DNA of 46,921 nucleotides from Hydrogenophilales bacterium (GTDB lineage Bacteria; Pseudomonadota; Gammaproteobacteria; Burkholderiales; Thiobacillaceae). The notes under the pieces were generated by a model, which was given only the letters and a program-made list of their open reading frames with translations, was not told the DNA's origin and did not search any database. The stretch spans positions 1 through 46,921 of the forward strand of contig JAHFRD010000022.1 in the NCBI GenBank assembly GCA_023258975.1, in the 5' to 3' direction. Position numbers and translations under genes: made by a program. Below are positions 24,998-39,243 of the stretch, piece by piece; the first letter of the stretch is position 1, and every line of letters starts with the position of its first letter.

Positions 24998-26515
24998 ATG
25001 GCGCGCGTGGAAATCAACATGGGACTCAACCGGGTGGAAGGCGACCTGGAGATCGGCGTCACTCTGGAAGACGGCGTGGTGGTCGATGCGCGCACCATCG
25101 GCACCCTGTATCGCGGTTTCGAGCAGATTCTGGTGGGCCGATCGCCGCGCGATGCGATGGTCATCACCCCGCGCGTGTGCGGCATCTGCGGCACCGCCCA
25201 CCTCTACGCGGCGGTGCTGGCGCTGGAGCAGGCCTGGAATCTGCCGGTGCCGGCCAACGCCACGCGCATCCGCAACCTGTGCCTGATGGCCGAGGGCATC
25301 CAGAACGACCTGCGCCAGACCTTCCTGTTCTTCGCGCCGGATTTCTGCAATCCGCGCTATCAGGATCACCCCTTGTTCGCCGAGTTGATGGCCGCGTTCG
25401 AGCCGTTCAAGGGCGGCCTGCACCGGGAAACCTTGCGCGTGACGCGGCGGGTGGTGGAAATCGTTGCCCACTTCGGCGGCCAGTGGCCGCACTCCTCCTA
25501 CATGCTGCCGGGCGGCGTGGTGACGCCGCCGGACGAGCGCCGCGTGCTGGCCTGCCGCGCGGTGCTGGACGAGGCGCGCGCCTGGTACGAGCGGCGCGTC
25601 ATCGGCGCGCCGCTGGATGAATGGCTGGCTCTGGACAGTGCCGAGAGCCTGTTCGCCTGGCTGGAGGCGCCCGCGCGCGCGGCCAGCGCGCTGGGGCTGA
25701 TGACCCGCTTTACCCGCTCGCTGGACATGCACCGCCTCGGCGCCGGCATCCCGCACATGATTAGCTTTGGTTCCTGGTGCGATCCGTTACAGCCGGGCTC
25801 GCACCTGTTGCCGGCCGGTTTCTACGATGGCGACAGCGGTCGCGTTCAGGCATTGGATCAGGCCCGGATCAACGAGCATGTGCGGCATTCCTGGTTCCGC
25901 CCCTATGCCGGCGGCCGCCACCCGTTCGAGGGCGAGACCGTGCCCGACTTCCAGCCCGGCGGCGACCGCTACACCTGGGCCAAGGCGCCGCGCTACGGCG
26001 ACCGCGTGGTGCAGACCGGCCCCCTGGCGGAACTGCTGATCGCCGGCGACCCGCTCATCACCTCGCTGCATGCCGCCGAGGGCGGCAACGCCTGGCTGCG
26101 CCAGTTCGCCCGTGTGCGCCGCGCCGGCGTGGAATTGCTGCGGGCGCGGCGGATGCTGGACGAACTGGCCGCCAACCTCGACGCGCCGCATTACCTGGCG
26201 CCGCCGCCGGGGAGCGAGCGCGACGGCCAGGGCTGCGGCATGGTCATGGCCGCGCGCGGCGCCCTCGGGCATTGGGTGAAGATCAAGGACGGCGTGGTGG
26301 AGCGCTATCAGATCGTCACCCCCACCGCCTGGAACGCCTCGCCGCGCGACAGTTCGGGCGAGATGGGGCATTGGGAAAGAAGCCTGATCGGCGTGAAGGT
26401 GCGCGATCCGGACGACCCGGTGGAAATCGGCCACCTCATTCGTTCCCACGACCCCTGCCTGGTCTGCACCGTGCACATGCTCGGCAGCGGCAGGAAACTG
26501 CGCTTCGCGCCGTGA
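24998..26515 (+). CDS. [NiFe] hydrogenase large subunit, group 2-like
   Basis: The 505-residue protein has the two NiFe ligand motifs: RVCGICGTAH near residue 60 and DPCLVCTVH near the C-terminus. The N-terminal NRVEGDLEIGV has Asp where many groups have His, as in cyanobacterial HupL. After the final His a short extension (MLGSGRKLRFAP) remains, which maturation proteases normally remove, and the next gene encodes one. It splits or senses H2 in the cytoplasm; whether it is an uptake enzyme or a sensor is unclear. GGAGGAG lies 24-30 bases upstream of ATG 24998, separated by the hairpin GCGCCGC-TT-GCGGCGC. Confidence 0.95.
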   Translation: MARVEINMGLNRVEGDLEIGVTLEDGVVVDARTIGTLYRGFEQILVGRSPRDAMVITPRVCGICGTAHLYAAVLALEQAWNLPVPANATRIRNLCLMAEGIQNDLRQTFLFFAPDFCNPRYQDHPLFAELMAAFEPFKGGLHRETLRVTRRVVEIVAHFGGQWPHSSYMLPGGVVTPPDERRVLACRAVLDEARAWYERRVIGAPLDEWLALDSAESLFAWLEAPARAASALGLMTRFTRSLDMHRLGAGIPHMISFGSWCDPLQPGSHLLPAGFYDGDSGRVQALDQARINEHVRHSWFRPYAGGRHPFEGETVPDFQPGGDRYTWAKAPRYGDRVVQTGPLAELLIAGDPLITSLHAAEGGNAWLRQFARVRRAGVELLRARRMLDELAANLDAPHYLAPPPGSERDGQGCGMVMAARGALGHWVKIKDGVVERYQIVTPTAWNASPRDSSGEMGHWERSLIGVKVRDPDDPVEIGHLIRSHDPCLVCTVHMLGSGRKLRFAP

Positions 26516-26558
26516 CGGTGTCCATGACCCCATTCTCCCTTTTCCGAACCCTTGGGCG

Positions 26559-26633
26559 CCCTTGTAGCGCCGGCGACTCGCCGGCGTCTGTTGCTTGCGT
26601 GGACGAGCCGGCGAGACGCCGGCGCTACAAGGG
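26559..26633. repeat. Long palindromic repeat before the hydrogenase protease gene
   Basis: Two 27-base arms (26559-26585 and 26607-26633) are reverse complements with one mismatch, beginning CCCTTGTAGCGCCGGCG. The 21-base loop is unpaired. The last bases, ACAAGGG, also serve as the ribosome binding site of the protease gene at 26642, so folding could mask its start. The arm sequence recurs at 7241 and partly at 5121 and 31619. Confidence 0.88.
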
Positions 26634-26641
26634 TTGAACCC

Positions 26642-27091
26642 ATGCGCCACCTGATCTGCTTCGGCAACGATCTGCACGGCGACGACGGCTTCGGCCCCGC
26701 CGTCTGCCGCCGCCTGGCGGAACAGCCGTTGCCGGCGGACGTGCGGGTATTCGAGGCGGGCACACGCGGACTCGATGCCCTGGCCCTGTTCGAGGGGTGC
26801 GACGAAGCCATCGTGGTCGATGCCGCCGAACCGGCCGGGCAACCCGGCCGCCTCGCCTTCCCCGATGCCGAGATTTGCGCGGAGGATTCCAGCCTGCCTG
26901 GTCATGGCGCCGGGGTTGGCTACCTGCTGCGCGCCCTGTCGGCGTTGGGCACACCGCCCCGCTTGCGCGTCATGACCGCCGAAGCGGCGGCGCTGACGCC
27001 ATTCCAGCCCGGTCTCTCGCCGCCAGTGGAAACGGCCGTTGAGGAGGCCGCGCAGGTTTTGCGCGGCTGGCTGGGAGCGGAACGTGTCTGA
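26642..27091 (+). CDS. Hydrogenase maturation protease (HybD/HupD family)
   Basis: The 149-residue protein begins ICFGNDLHGDDGFGPAVCRRL, matching the family's GN..xxDxGxG start in which an acidic residue (here D15) binds nickel. A second acidic ligand is in AIVVDAAEPAG near residue 60 and the His ligand is in LPGHGAGVGYLL near 90. The enzyme checks for the finished NiFe site and cuts the large-subunit extension after the final His. ATG 26642 has AAGGG upstream. The gene's end overlaps the start of the next gene by 8 bases. No hyp genes are in the window. Confidence 0.9.
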   Translation: MRHLICFGNDLHGDDGFGPAVCRRLAEQPLPADVRVFEAGTRGLDALALFEGCDEAIVVDAAEPAGQPGRLAFPDAEICAEDSSLPGHGAGVGYLLRALSALGTPPRLRVMTAEAAALTPFQPGLSPPVETAVEEAAQVLRGWLGAERV

Positions 27092-29690
27092 CGAACTGCA
27101 CCGCCTGCGCGCCGAAGTCGAGGCGCTGCGCCTGGCCAATTCCGCGCTGGAGGCGCAGATGCTGGCGGGCGCCGAACAGAGCGACGCCATGCTGCGCGAG
27201 GTGGAAACGCAGCGTAATGCGCTGCGCACCGCGCACCAGGGGCAACGCACCCTGAGCGGCTTCGTGCAGCGGGTCATGGACACGGCCGGCAGTCTGGTGA
27301 TCGTGCTCGGCCCGGATGGCCGCGTGCGCCTGGCCAACCGCCGTTGTGAGGAAGCTCTGGGTGAAGCCGCGCGCGACCTGGAAGGCCGGACGCTGGATGA
27401 GTTGTTGCCGGTCGATGAGCGCATGGCGCTGGCGAGCCGGCTGCCGCCGTTGCCCTGGGAAGTCGTGTCGCCCCTGTTCGAGACCGTGCGGCGGCAGGGC
27501 AATTATTCCGCCGAACACCGCCTGGCCGGCTGCAACGGCCATTTCCGGCACTACCTGTTCGACGCCGCCATGCTGCACGACCCCCAGGGCAAGGAAGAGG
27601 GCGCGGTGGTCAACGCTACCGACATCACCTTGCTCAAACAGCAGGAAGCCCGATTACGCCGCAGCGAGTCCCTGCTCAAGGAAGCGCAGCGGCTCGCCCA
27701 CATGGGCAGTTGGGAGCTGGAACTGATGAGCAATCGCCTGTCCTGGTCCGACGAGGTGTTCCGCATTTTCGAGATCGACCCGAGCCGCTTCGGCGCATCC
27801 TACGAAGCGTTCCTGGCGGCCATCCACCCGGACGACCGGGAGCGGGTGAATCAGGCCTATACGGAATCCCTGCGCTCGCACGGGAGTTACGACCTCGTGC
27901 ATCGACTGTTGTTGGCCGATGGCCAGGTGAAATGGGTGCACGAACGCTGCGCCACTCACTATGCCGAAGACGGCAGCCCCTTGCGATCCATCGGCACGGT
28001 GCAGGACGTCACCGCGCAACGCGAGTCCGATGAAAGCCTGCGCCTGGCCGCCACCGTGTTCGACAGCAGCCTCAACGGCATTCTCATCACCTCGCCGGAG
28101 GGCGCCATCCTTCGGGTCAACCAGGCCTTCAGCGAGATCACCGGCTATTCGGCGGAAGAAGCTCTGGGGCGGACGCCGCGTCTGCTCAAATCCGAGCAGC
28201 ATGACGCGGCGTTCTACCAGACGATGTGGGAGGCACTGGATCGCACCGGCAGTTGGCAAGGCGAGATATGGGATCGCCACCGCGACGGCCATGTGATTCC
28301 GATGTGGCAAAGCATCACGGCGGTGCTCGACGCGCAGGGCGAAGTCAGCCACTACATCGGCATCTTTTTCGACATCACCGAACAGAAACGCGCCGCCGAA
28401 CATATCGACCGCCTGGCGCATTACGACGCGCTCACCGATCTGCCCAACCGCCTGTTGTTCAACGAGCGTTGCACCCATGCCCTGGAACGCGCACGCCGCG
28501 AGGGAGGCAAGGTGGCCTTGCTGTTCCTCGATCTGGATCATTTCAAGCACGTCAACGACAGCCTCGGCCATCCGGTGGGCGATGCCCTGTTGCAGGCCGT
28601 GGCGCAACGCCTGAAACAGCAGTTGCGCGAGGAAGACACCGTGGCGCGCCTGGGGGGCGACGAATTCGTCGTCATCCTGGAGGAAGTGGCTGCGGCGGCG
28701 GATACCGAATGGGTGGCGCGCAAGCTGTTGGAAGCCTTTACCGAGGTTTTTCCGGTGCGTGGACACGACCTTTCGCTGGGAATTTCCATCGGCATCAGCA
28801 TGTATCCGAACGATGGCGAGGACGTCACCAGCCTGGTCAAGAACGCGGATATCGCCCTCTACCGGGCCAAGGAACATGGACGCGGCAATTTCCAGTTTTT
28901 CGAGGCTTATCTGACGCAGGTCGCCGCAGAGCGCCTGTATATCGAAGGCGAACTGCGCCAAGCCATCCGGCGCGACGAGTTGGCCATCCACTACCAGCCG
29001 CAGCATACGTTGGACGACGGCGGCCTGGCCGGCGCCGAGGCGCTGCTGCGCTGGCGTCATCCCGAACTCGGCCAGGTGCCGCCCGACCGCTTCATTCCCA
29101 TCGCCGAAGACAGCGGACTCATCGTGCCCATCGGTGAATGGGTATTGCGCGAGGCCTGCCGCCAGGCCAAAGCCTGGCTGGATTCCGGGAACCCGCTCGA
29201 ACGCGTGGCGGTCAACCTCTCCGGCGTACAGATCCAACGCGGCGACATCGTCGCCACGGTCAGCCGCATCCTGGCCGAAACCGGCCTGCCGCCGGAGCGC
29301 CTGGAACTGGAAATCACCGAGACCTACATCATGCGGCAGGCCGAACGCGACATCCGCGTCCTCGAACAACTGCGTGATCTGGGGGTGAAACTGGCCATCG
29401 ACGACTTCGGCACCGGCCAGTCATCGCTCGGCTATCTCAAGCGTCTGCCGGTGGACAAGCTGAAGATCGACCGCTCCTTCGTCATGGACATCCCCCAGGA
29501 TGCGGACGACGCCGCCATCACCCGCGCCATCGTCGCCCTCGGCCACAGCCTGCGCCTGAAGGTGCTGGCGGAAGGCGTGGAAACCCCGCAACAGGAAGCC
29601 TTCCTCAAGGAACTCGGCTGCGACGCCGTGCAGGGCTACTACTACAGCAAGCCGGTGGATGTGGCCGCGTTCGATGCTTACCGGGGCTGA
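27084..29690 (+). CDS. PAS-GGDEF-EAL protein (cyclic di-GMP turnover)
   Basis: From GTG 27084 the protein is 868 residues. Order: a coiled coil (1-60), PAS near 70-190, PAS with PAC near 200-325, a third PAS near 325-440, GGDEF near 445-605 (DLPNRLLFNERC, RLGGDEFVVIL intact) and EAL near 625-868 (AEALLRWRHPE, LEITETYI, DDFGTGQSSLGYLKRLPVDKLKID). Both active sites look complete, so it could make or degrade cyclic di-GMP. No membrane segment is seen. GGGAGCGG precedes GTG, and the start lies inside the last codons of the protease gene, so the two are translationally coupled. Alternative upstream ATG at 27039 lies deeper in the protease gene and is less likely. Confidence 0.93.
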   Translation: MSDELHRLRAEVEALRLANSALEAQMLAGAEQSDAMLREVETQRNALRTAHQGQRTLSGFVQRVMDTAGSLVIVLGPDGRVRLANRRCEEALGEAARDLEGRTLDELLPVDERMALASRLPPLPWEVVSPLFETVRRQGNYSAEHRLAGCNGHFRHYLFDAAMLHDPQGKEEGAVVNATDITLLKQQEARLRRSESLLKEAQRLAHMGSWELELMSNRLSWSDEVFRIFEIDPSRFGASYEAFLAAIHPDDRERVNQAYTESLRSHGSYDLVHRLLLADGQVKWVHERCATHYAEDGSPLRSIGTVQDVTAQRESDESLRLAATVFDSSLNGILITSPEGAILRVNQAFSEITGYSAEEALGRTPRLLKSEQHDAAFYQTMWEALDRTGSWQGEIWDRHRDGHVIPMWQSITAVLDAQGEVSHYIGIFFDITEQKRAAEHIDRLAHYDALTDLPNRLLFNERCTHALERARREGGKVALLFLDLDHFKHVNDSLGHPVGDALLQAVAQRLKQQLREEDTVARLGGDEFVVILEEVAAAADTEWVARKLLEAFTEVFPVRGHDLSLGISIGISMYPNDGEDVTSLVKNADIALYRAKEHGRGNFQFFEAYLTQVAAERLYIEGELRQAIRRDELAIHYQPQHTLDDGGLAGAEALLRWRHPELGQVPPDRFIPIAEDSGLIVPIGEWVLREACRQAKAWLDSGNPLERVAVNLSGVQIQRGDIVATVSRILAETGLPPERLELEITETYIMRQAERDIRVLEQLRDLGVKLAIDDFGTGQSSLGYLKRLPVDKLKIDRSFVMDIPQDADDAAITRAIVALGHSLRLKVLAEGVETPQQEAFLKELGCDAVQGYYYSKPVDVAAFDAYRG

Positions 29691-29706
29691 ATCGCTCCCC
29701 GCAGGA

Positions 29707-29722
29707 GGCCCGCTCGCGGGCC
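29707..29722. terminator. Short GC hairpin between convergent genes
   Basis: GGCCCG, loop CTCG, CGGGCC, lying 17 bases after the GGDEF-EAL stop and between two convergent genes. There is no T run, so it is at best a weak terminator; it may be a remnant of the GC-rich repeat family. Confidence 0.45.
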
Positions 29723-29759
29723 GATTGCAACGCATCCACGAAATACGACGCCCGCCGCG

Positions 29760-29993
29760 TTACAGCCCCACCAATTGCGCATGCAGACCGCGATCCCGGA
29801 ACTGGTGCATGAAGCTCGAAGAGCGGGCGACGGCCGAATCGTAGGCCACCAGAACCAGTTGAGGGTGTTTCGGGTGGTGGCCCACGGACACCACACCGCT
29901 ATTCTTGCGTATCCCGTCTTCCAGAGCGTGCAACGCGCGTTCATCCAGTTTTTCATTCACATGAACCATGACATTGGCGATTTCATCATGCAT
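29760..29993 (-). CDS. Small HMA-like (ferredoxin-fold) protein without cysteines
   Basis: This 77-residue protein shows the beta-alpha-beta-beta-alpha-beta order of heavy-metal-associated domains: NVMVHVNEKL, then a helix RALHALEDGIRK, GVVSVGHHP, PQLVLVAYDS, a helix SSFMHQFRDRG and LHAQLVGL. There is no CxxC metal site and no Cys at all; a His-rich turn, GHHPKHPQ, is the only obvious ligand source. AGGAG stands well placed before ATG 29993, and a good promoter lies upstream. A protein- or metal-sensing role is possible but unproven. Confidence 0.8.
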   Translation of the reverse strand: MHDEIANVMVHVNEKLDERALHALEDGIRKNSGVVSVGHHPKHPQLVLVAYDSAVARSSSFMHQFRDRGLHAQLVGL

Positions 29994-30049
29994 GACAGTC
30001 TCCTCATCCTCTGGTTGTCCACCAACCTCATCCGGAGGCTGGAAGTCAC

Positions 30050-30101
30050 ACTATAGAAAGTGATTCACCTTTGTCGACCAGATTGGTCGGGTATTGGTGA
30101 A
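30050..30101 (-). promoter_or_regulatory. Predicted promoter of the HMA-like gene with an overlapping operator
   Basis: On the minus strand TCGACA (30077-30072) and TATAGT (30055-30050) are spaced by 16 bases, each one mismatch from the sigma-70 consensus. The palindrome CGACCA-GAT-TGGTCG at 30075-30089 overlaps the -35 box, and TTCACC at 30064 pairs with GGTGAA at 30096 around it. This is the layout of a repressor-controlled promoter. It may also influence ogt, which starts at 30143 on the other strand. Confidence 0.55.
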
Positions 30102-30142
30102 GTGTTTGTCCGCCGGCGGTCGGCACGCGCACAATCGCGCGC

Positions 30143-30619
30143 ATGAAATCCAGACCCGACTTTGACGCCATCCTGAGCGCGCCCTACGGCGCCTTGGGAG
30201 TGCGAGTGTTGGGGGATCGGCTGGCCGCGCTGGAGTTTCTCGCGCCGGATACCGCGCCGCTGGCGCCGTCCTCTTCCCTTCTCGAACGCGTGGCGGAGGA
30301 ACTGGCCACCTATCACACCGACCCGCGTCACCGTTTCCACCTGCCTCTGGCGCCCATCGGCAGCGCTTTCCGTATGCGTGTTTGGGCCGCGCTGCAAGCC
30401 ATTCCCAGCGGCCACACCACCACTTACGGTGAACTCGCCCGCCGCCTCGGCTCCAGCGCCCGCGCCGTCGGCCAGGCGCTGGGCGACAACCCGCTGCCCA
30501 TCGTCATCCCCTGTCACCGCGTACTGGCGGCGCACGGCCTGGGCGGCTTCAACCATGCCGGTGATGGTTTTTCGCTCGATGTGAAACGCTGGTTGTTGAG
30601 GCACGAAGGCGTGTTGTGA
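30143..30619 (+). CDS. ogt: Methylated-DNA--[protein]-cysteine S-methyltransferase
   Basis: The 158-residue protein has the suicidal alkyl-acceptor motif [10 protein letters not shown] near residue 126, preceded by [36 protein letters not shown], the DNA-binding helix-turn-helix. It transfers O6-alkyl groups from guanine to its own Cys, repairing alkylation damage. The length is that of the Ogt type, without an Ada domain. ATG 30143 is the first start of the frame; its ribosome binding site is weak. The stop overlaps the GTG start of xerD by 4 bases. Confidence 0.95.
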   Translation: MKSRPDFDAILSAPYGALGVRVLGDRLAALEFLAPDTAPLAPSSSLLERVAEELATYHTDPRHRFHLPLAPIGSAFRMRVWAALQAIPSGHTTTYGELARRLGSSARAVGQALGDNPLPIVIPCHRVLAAHGLGGFNHAGDGFSLDVKRWLLRHEGVL

Positions 30620-31530
30620 GGCGTGACCCGGCCCCATCGCCGCTCGATGCGGAACTCGACCGCTTCTGCGACGCCCTCTGGCTTGAAGACGGCCTCGCGC
30701 CGCTGACCCTGGAAAGCTATCGGCGTGATCTCACGCAACTGTTCATCTGGCTGGAAAAGCAGGGCGTTGCCCCCGACCAGGCCGCCACCCACCAGATTCA
30801 AGCCTTCCTCGCCCACCGCGCCCTCGACCAGAAAGCCGTCGCCCGCAGCCTCGCCCGCCAACTCACCACCATCAAGCGCTACCACCGCTGGCTGCTGCGC
30901 GAAGGCCGCCGTGACGACGACCCCACCCTCACCGGCGCCCCGCCGCGCCTGCCCAAGCTCCTGCCGAAAAGCCTGGGCGAATCGGACGTCGAAGCCCTGC
31001 TCGCCGCCCCCGATACCGACACCCCGCTTGGTCTGCGCGACCGCGCCATGCTGGAAACCCTCTACGCCGCCGGCCCGCGCGTCTCCGAGCTGGTCAACCT
31101 CCCCACCGCTGCCGTCAGCCTCAGCGACGGCATCGTCCGCATCTTCGGCAAAGGCGGCAAGGAACGCCTGGTGCCGCTGGGCGAGGAGGCCCAGGACTGG
31201 ATCAAACGCTACGCTCTGGAAGCCCGCCCACTCATCCTCGGTGGCCAGCGCAGCGAAGCCCTGTTCGTCACCGAACGCGGCGGCGCCATGACCCGGCAGA
31301 TGTTCTGGTATCTCATCAAACGCCACGCCCAAACCGCCGGCATCGACAAGGCGCTCTCCCCCCACACCCTCCGCCACGCCTTCGCCACCCACCTCCTCAA
31401 CCACGGCGCCGACCTGCGCACCGTCCAGGAACTCCTCGGCCACGCCGACATCAGCACCACCCAGATCTACACCTACGTCGCGCGGGAACGGCTGAAGAGC
31501 CTGCACGCGCACCACCACCCGAGGGGGTAG
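30616..31530 (+). CDS. xerD: Tyrosine recombinase XerD
   Basis: The 304-residue protein has an N-terminal SAM-like core-binding domain ([20 protein letters not shown]) and a catalytic domain with the R-K-H-R-H-Y set: Arg in AAGPRVSEL, Lys in [29 protein letters not shown], and [16 protein letters not shown] with the nucleophilic Tyr. With XerC it resolves chromosome dimers at dif. GTG 30616 overlaps the ogt stop (GTGA). As the window also has an attC-like site, note that the integron-specific patch between motifs II and III is not seen here; it is a housekeeping Xer. Confidence 0.95.
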   Translation: MRRDPAPSPLDAELDRFCDALWLEDGLAPLTLESYRRDLTQLFIWLEKQGVAPDQAATHQIQAFLAHRALDQKAVARSLARQLTTIKRYHRWLLREGRRDDDPTLTGAPPRLPKLLPKSLGESDVEALLAAPDTDTPLGLRDRAMLETLYAAGPRVSELVNLPTAAVSLSDGIVRIFGKGGKERLVPLGEEAQDWIKRYALEARPLILGGQRSEALFVTERGGAMTRQMFWYLIKRHAQTAGIDKALSPHTLRHAFATHLLNHGADLRTVQELLGHADISTTQIYTYVARERLKSLHAHHHPRG

Positions 31531-31536
31531 AAAGAT

Positions 31537-31604
31537 CGCGCCGCGAGAGGACGCTCCTACCGGGGGCGCGTGGAAATACGGCAGGAGCGTCCGCTCGCGG
31601 CGCG
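31537..31604. repeat. Inverted repeat after xerD
   Basis: Arms of 22 bases at 31537-31558 and 31583-31604 are reverse complements with one mismatch (CGCGCCGCGAGAGGACGCTC and its partner). It follows the xerD stop by six bases and may stop or stabilise that message. At 31605-31748 there is a GTAGCGCAGGC..GCCTGC fragment and about four copies of GCCATC (31667-31692), but no gene. Confidence 0.85.
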
Positions 31605-31748
31605 AACAACTTCCCGCGCCCTTGTAGCGCAGGCTTCCAGCCTGCTTTCAACGGGCACAGGCAACGGCATCGCCATCGCCATCGCCATCGCCCTCTCATG
31701 GGGGCGTCCACGCTTTTCCCATCCATCATGCGGAAAAATTTTTTCGTA

Positions 31749-37464
<5,716 letters not shown>

Positions 37465-37476
37465 TGGGGAGGCAAC

Positions 37477-39072
37477 ATGCTCACCCTCTCCTTCACCTTC
37501 CCCGCCGGGCGCTATCACGGCACGCCTTGGGGCCGGCACGTCAACGAGGCGGATGTCGGCTGGCCGCCGGATCTCTGGCGGCTGACCCGCGCGCTCATCG
37601 CCACCTGGCACCGCAAACTCGACCCGGCAGTCTTCCCGCGCGAGCGCCTGGTCGAACTGCTGGGAAAACTCGCCAGCGAGGCACCGCATTACGCGCTGCC
37701 GGATGCGGTGCATTTTCATACCCGGCATTACATGCCGGTGCGCGACAAGCCCAGTCTGATCTTCGATGCCTTCGCCCAGGTGGGGCGGGAAGCGGCATTG
37801 ATCGCGCATTGGCCGGAAACCACACCGGACGCCGCGCAAACCGAATTGCTGGATGCCTTGCTGAACGCCATCGGCTACTTGGGGCGAGCGGAATCCTGGG
37901 TCGATGCAAAGCGGCTCGAAAACTGGACGGGCAAGTGCGACTGCTACCCGTCGGAACAGACGGTTGATTTGGATACCGGCGAAGTCGGCGATCTTCTGCC
38001 GCTCTGGTTGCCGAATCCCCCGACCGGCTATGCGGCGGCCCGCGCTGAATTACGCAAAGCGGCGTTGGCGCGTGAACACGCGGACATCCAAGAGAAGCGC
38101 GCGAAAGCGGTGGCGGAGGGAAAAACCCGCAACCTGCCCGACCCCACGCAAGCAAAACTTCCGGCCGTGATTGACTCCACCCTCCCGGAAGACTGGCTTG
38201 CCGCCGTCTCGCTCGACACCGGCGAATTGCAGGCCGCCGGCTGGAGTGCGCCACCCGCGGCACACCAGAGGTATTACTTGCGCCGCAAGGATGCGCTGCG
38301 CTTCATGGCCGCAGCCCCGGCTCGCACCCGGCAACCCGCGCCGGAAACCCTCACCACGGCGCGTTACGCCCTCTACGCCAAGCCGCTGCCGCGTGTCACC
38401 GATGCAGTCAAGGTGGGCGAAATGTTGCGCATCGCCTTGATGGGCAAGGCCCGACGCCTGTTCGGCGACGCCATCCCCGCCATGCTTTCCGGCCATGATC
38501 TCCCTGCGGATAACCGACATGGACACGCCTTTTTCCTGCCGGAAGCCAATGCGGATGGTCAGGTCGATCACCTGATCGTCCACGCCCCGGATGGCTTCGA
38601 TGCCCGCGCCCAGTTGACCCTGGCGGAACTCACGTCGATACGTACCCGCGAGGGCGCGGAATGGCGCTTGCTGTTGGAGGGCATGGGTGAAACCAGCTTG
38701 TTTCCCAGATCCCCCGCGCTGGCGGCGGCGAGCGTCTGGCGCTCGAAAACGCCCTACCTGCACCCCTGGTATCGCAAGAAGGGCCTCGGCATTCCGGAAC
38801 AAATCGCCCGAGAATGCCGGCTGCGCGGTTACCCGGAACCCGTCGTGGTCGAAGTGCTGCCTGAACACAAACCCCGCGCCCTGGACTTCCGCCGCTTTCG
38901 TTCCAAACGCGGTCTGACCCAGCCCGACCGTCTCGGAAGCTTTCTCAAACTGACCTTTTCCGAACCGCTCTGTGGCCCCCTCGCCCTCGGTTTCGGCTGC
39001 CATTTCGGTTTGGGATTGTTTCAGCCAGAGGGCCGCTTACAGGAAGTCCCATGCAATCCATTGATTCCGTAG
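37477..39072 (+). CDS. csb2: Type I-G Csb2, fused Cas5-Cas6 (GSU0054 family)
   Basis: The 531-residue protein starts LSFTFPAGRYHGTPWGRHVNEADVGWPPDLW, read as two parts, which matches the Csb2 family. Near the end HFGLGLFQPEG is the glycine-rich RAMP loop of Cas6-like domains. Csb2 cuts the repeat in the pre-crRNA and caps the 5' handle in Cascade. GGGAGG precedes ATG 37477, 12 bases after csb1. After its stop (39072) the cas operon is interrupted by two minus-strand genes. Confidence 0.92.
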   Translation: MLTLSFTFPAGRYHGTPWGRHVNEADVGWPPDLWRLTRALIATWHRKLDPAVFPRERLVELLGKLASEAPHYALPDAVHFHTRHYMPVRDKPSLIFDAFAQVGREAALIAHWPETTPDAAQTELLDALLNAIGYLGRAESWVDAKRLENWTGKCDCYPSEQTVDLDTGEVGDLLPLWLPNPPTGYAAARAELRKAALAREHADIQEKRAKAVAEGKTRNLPDPTQAKLPAVIDSTLPEDWLAAVSLDTGELQAAGWSAPPAAHQRYYLRRKDALRFMAAAPARTRQPAPETLTTARYALYAKPLPRVTDAVKVGEMLRIALMGKARRLFGDAIPAMLSGHDLPADNRHGHAFFLPEANADGQVDHLIVHAPDGFDARAQLTLAELTSIRTREGAEWRLLLEGMGETSLFPRSPALAAASVWRSKTPYLHPWYRKKGLGIPEQIARECRLRGYPEPVVVEVLPEHKPRALDFRRFRSKRGLTQPDRLGSFLKLTFSEPLCGPLALGFGCHFGLGLFQPEGRLQEVPCNPLIP

Positions 39073-39093
39073 GGTATTCACCCCGCATGACCC

Positions 39094-39243
39094 TCACCCC
39101 ATGACCCGCGCCAAACACTCCACCGGCGTCAGTGCCTCGACGCCCGTCTGCGGCGGGAAGTGGCGGGTGTTGCCGGTGACGATGGGGCAGCCGGTGAATA
39201 AGGCGAGAGCGATGAAGGGGGCGTCGTCGGGGTCGGGCAGTGG
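39094..39243 (-). pseudogene. Remnant of a PIN-domain (VapC-like) toxin
   Basis: The minus strand encodes 49 residues ending at TGA: PLPDPDDAPFIALALFTGCP, then IVTGNTRHFP. This is the C-terminal half of a PIN domain with its acidic DPDD cluster and TGNxxHF motif. The N-terminal half, start and antitoxin are missing. It follows the Uma2 stop directly and in the same frame, so it has no start of its own. A deletion on entry of the Uma2 gene is one explanation. Confidence 0.7.

Noticed and set aside
30616-31530. xerD as an integron integrase, given the attC-like site
   Set aside because: The catalytic domain shows no additional integron patch, and the pairing with ogt fits a housekeeping Xer gene.
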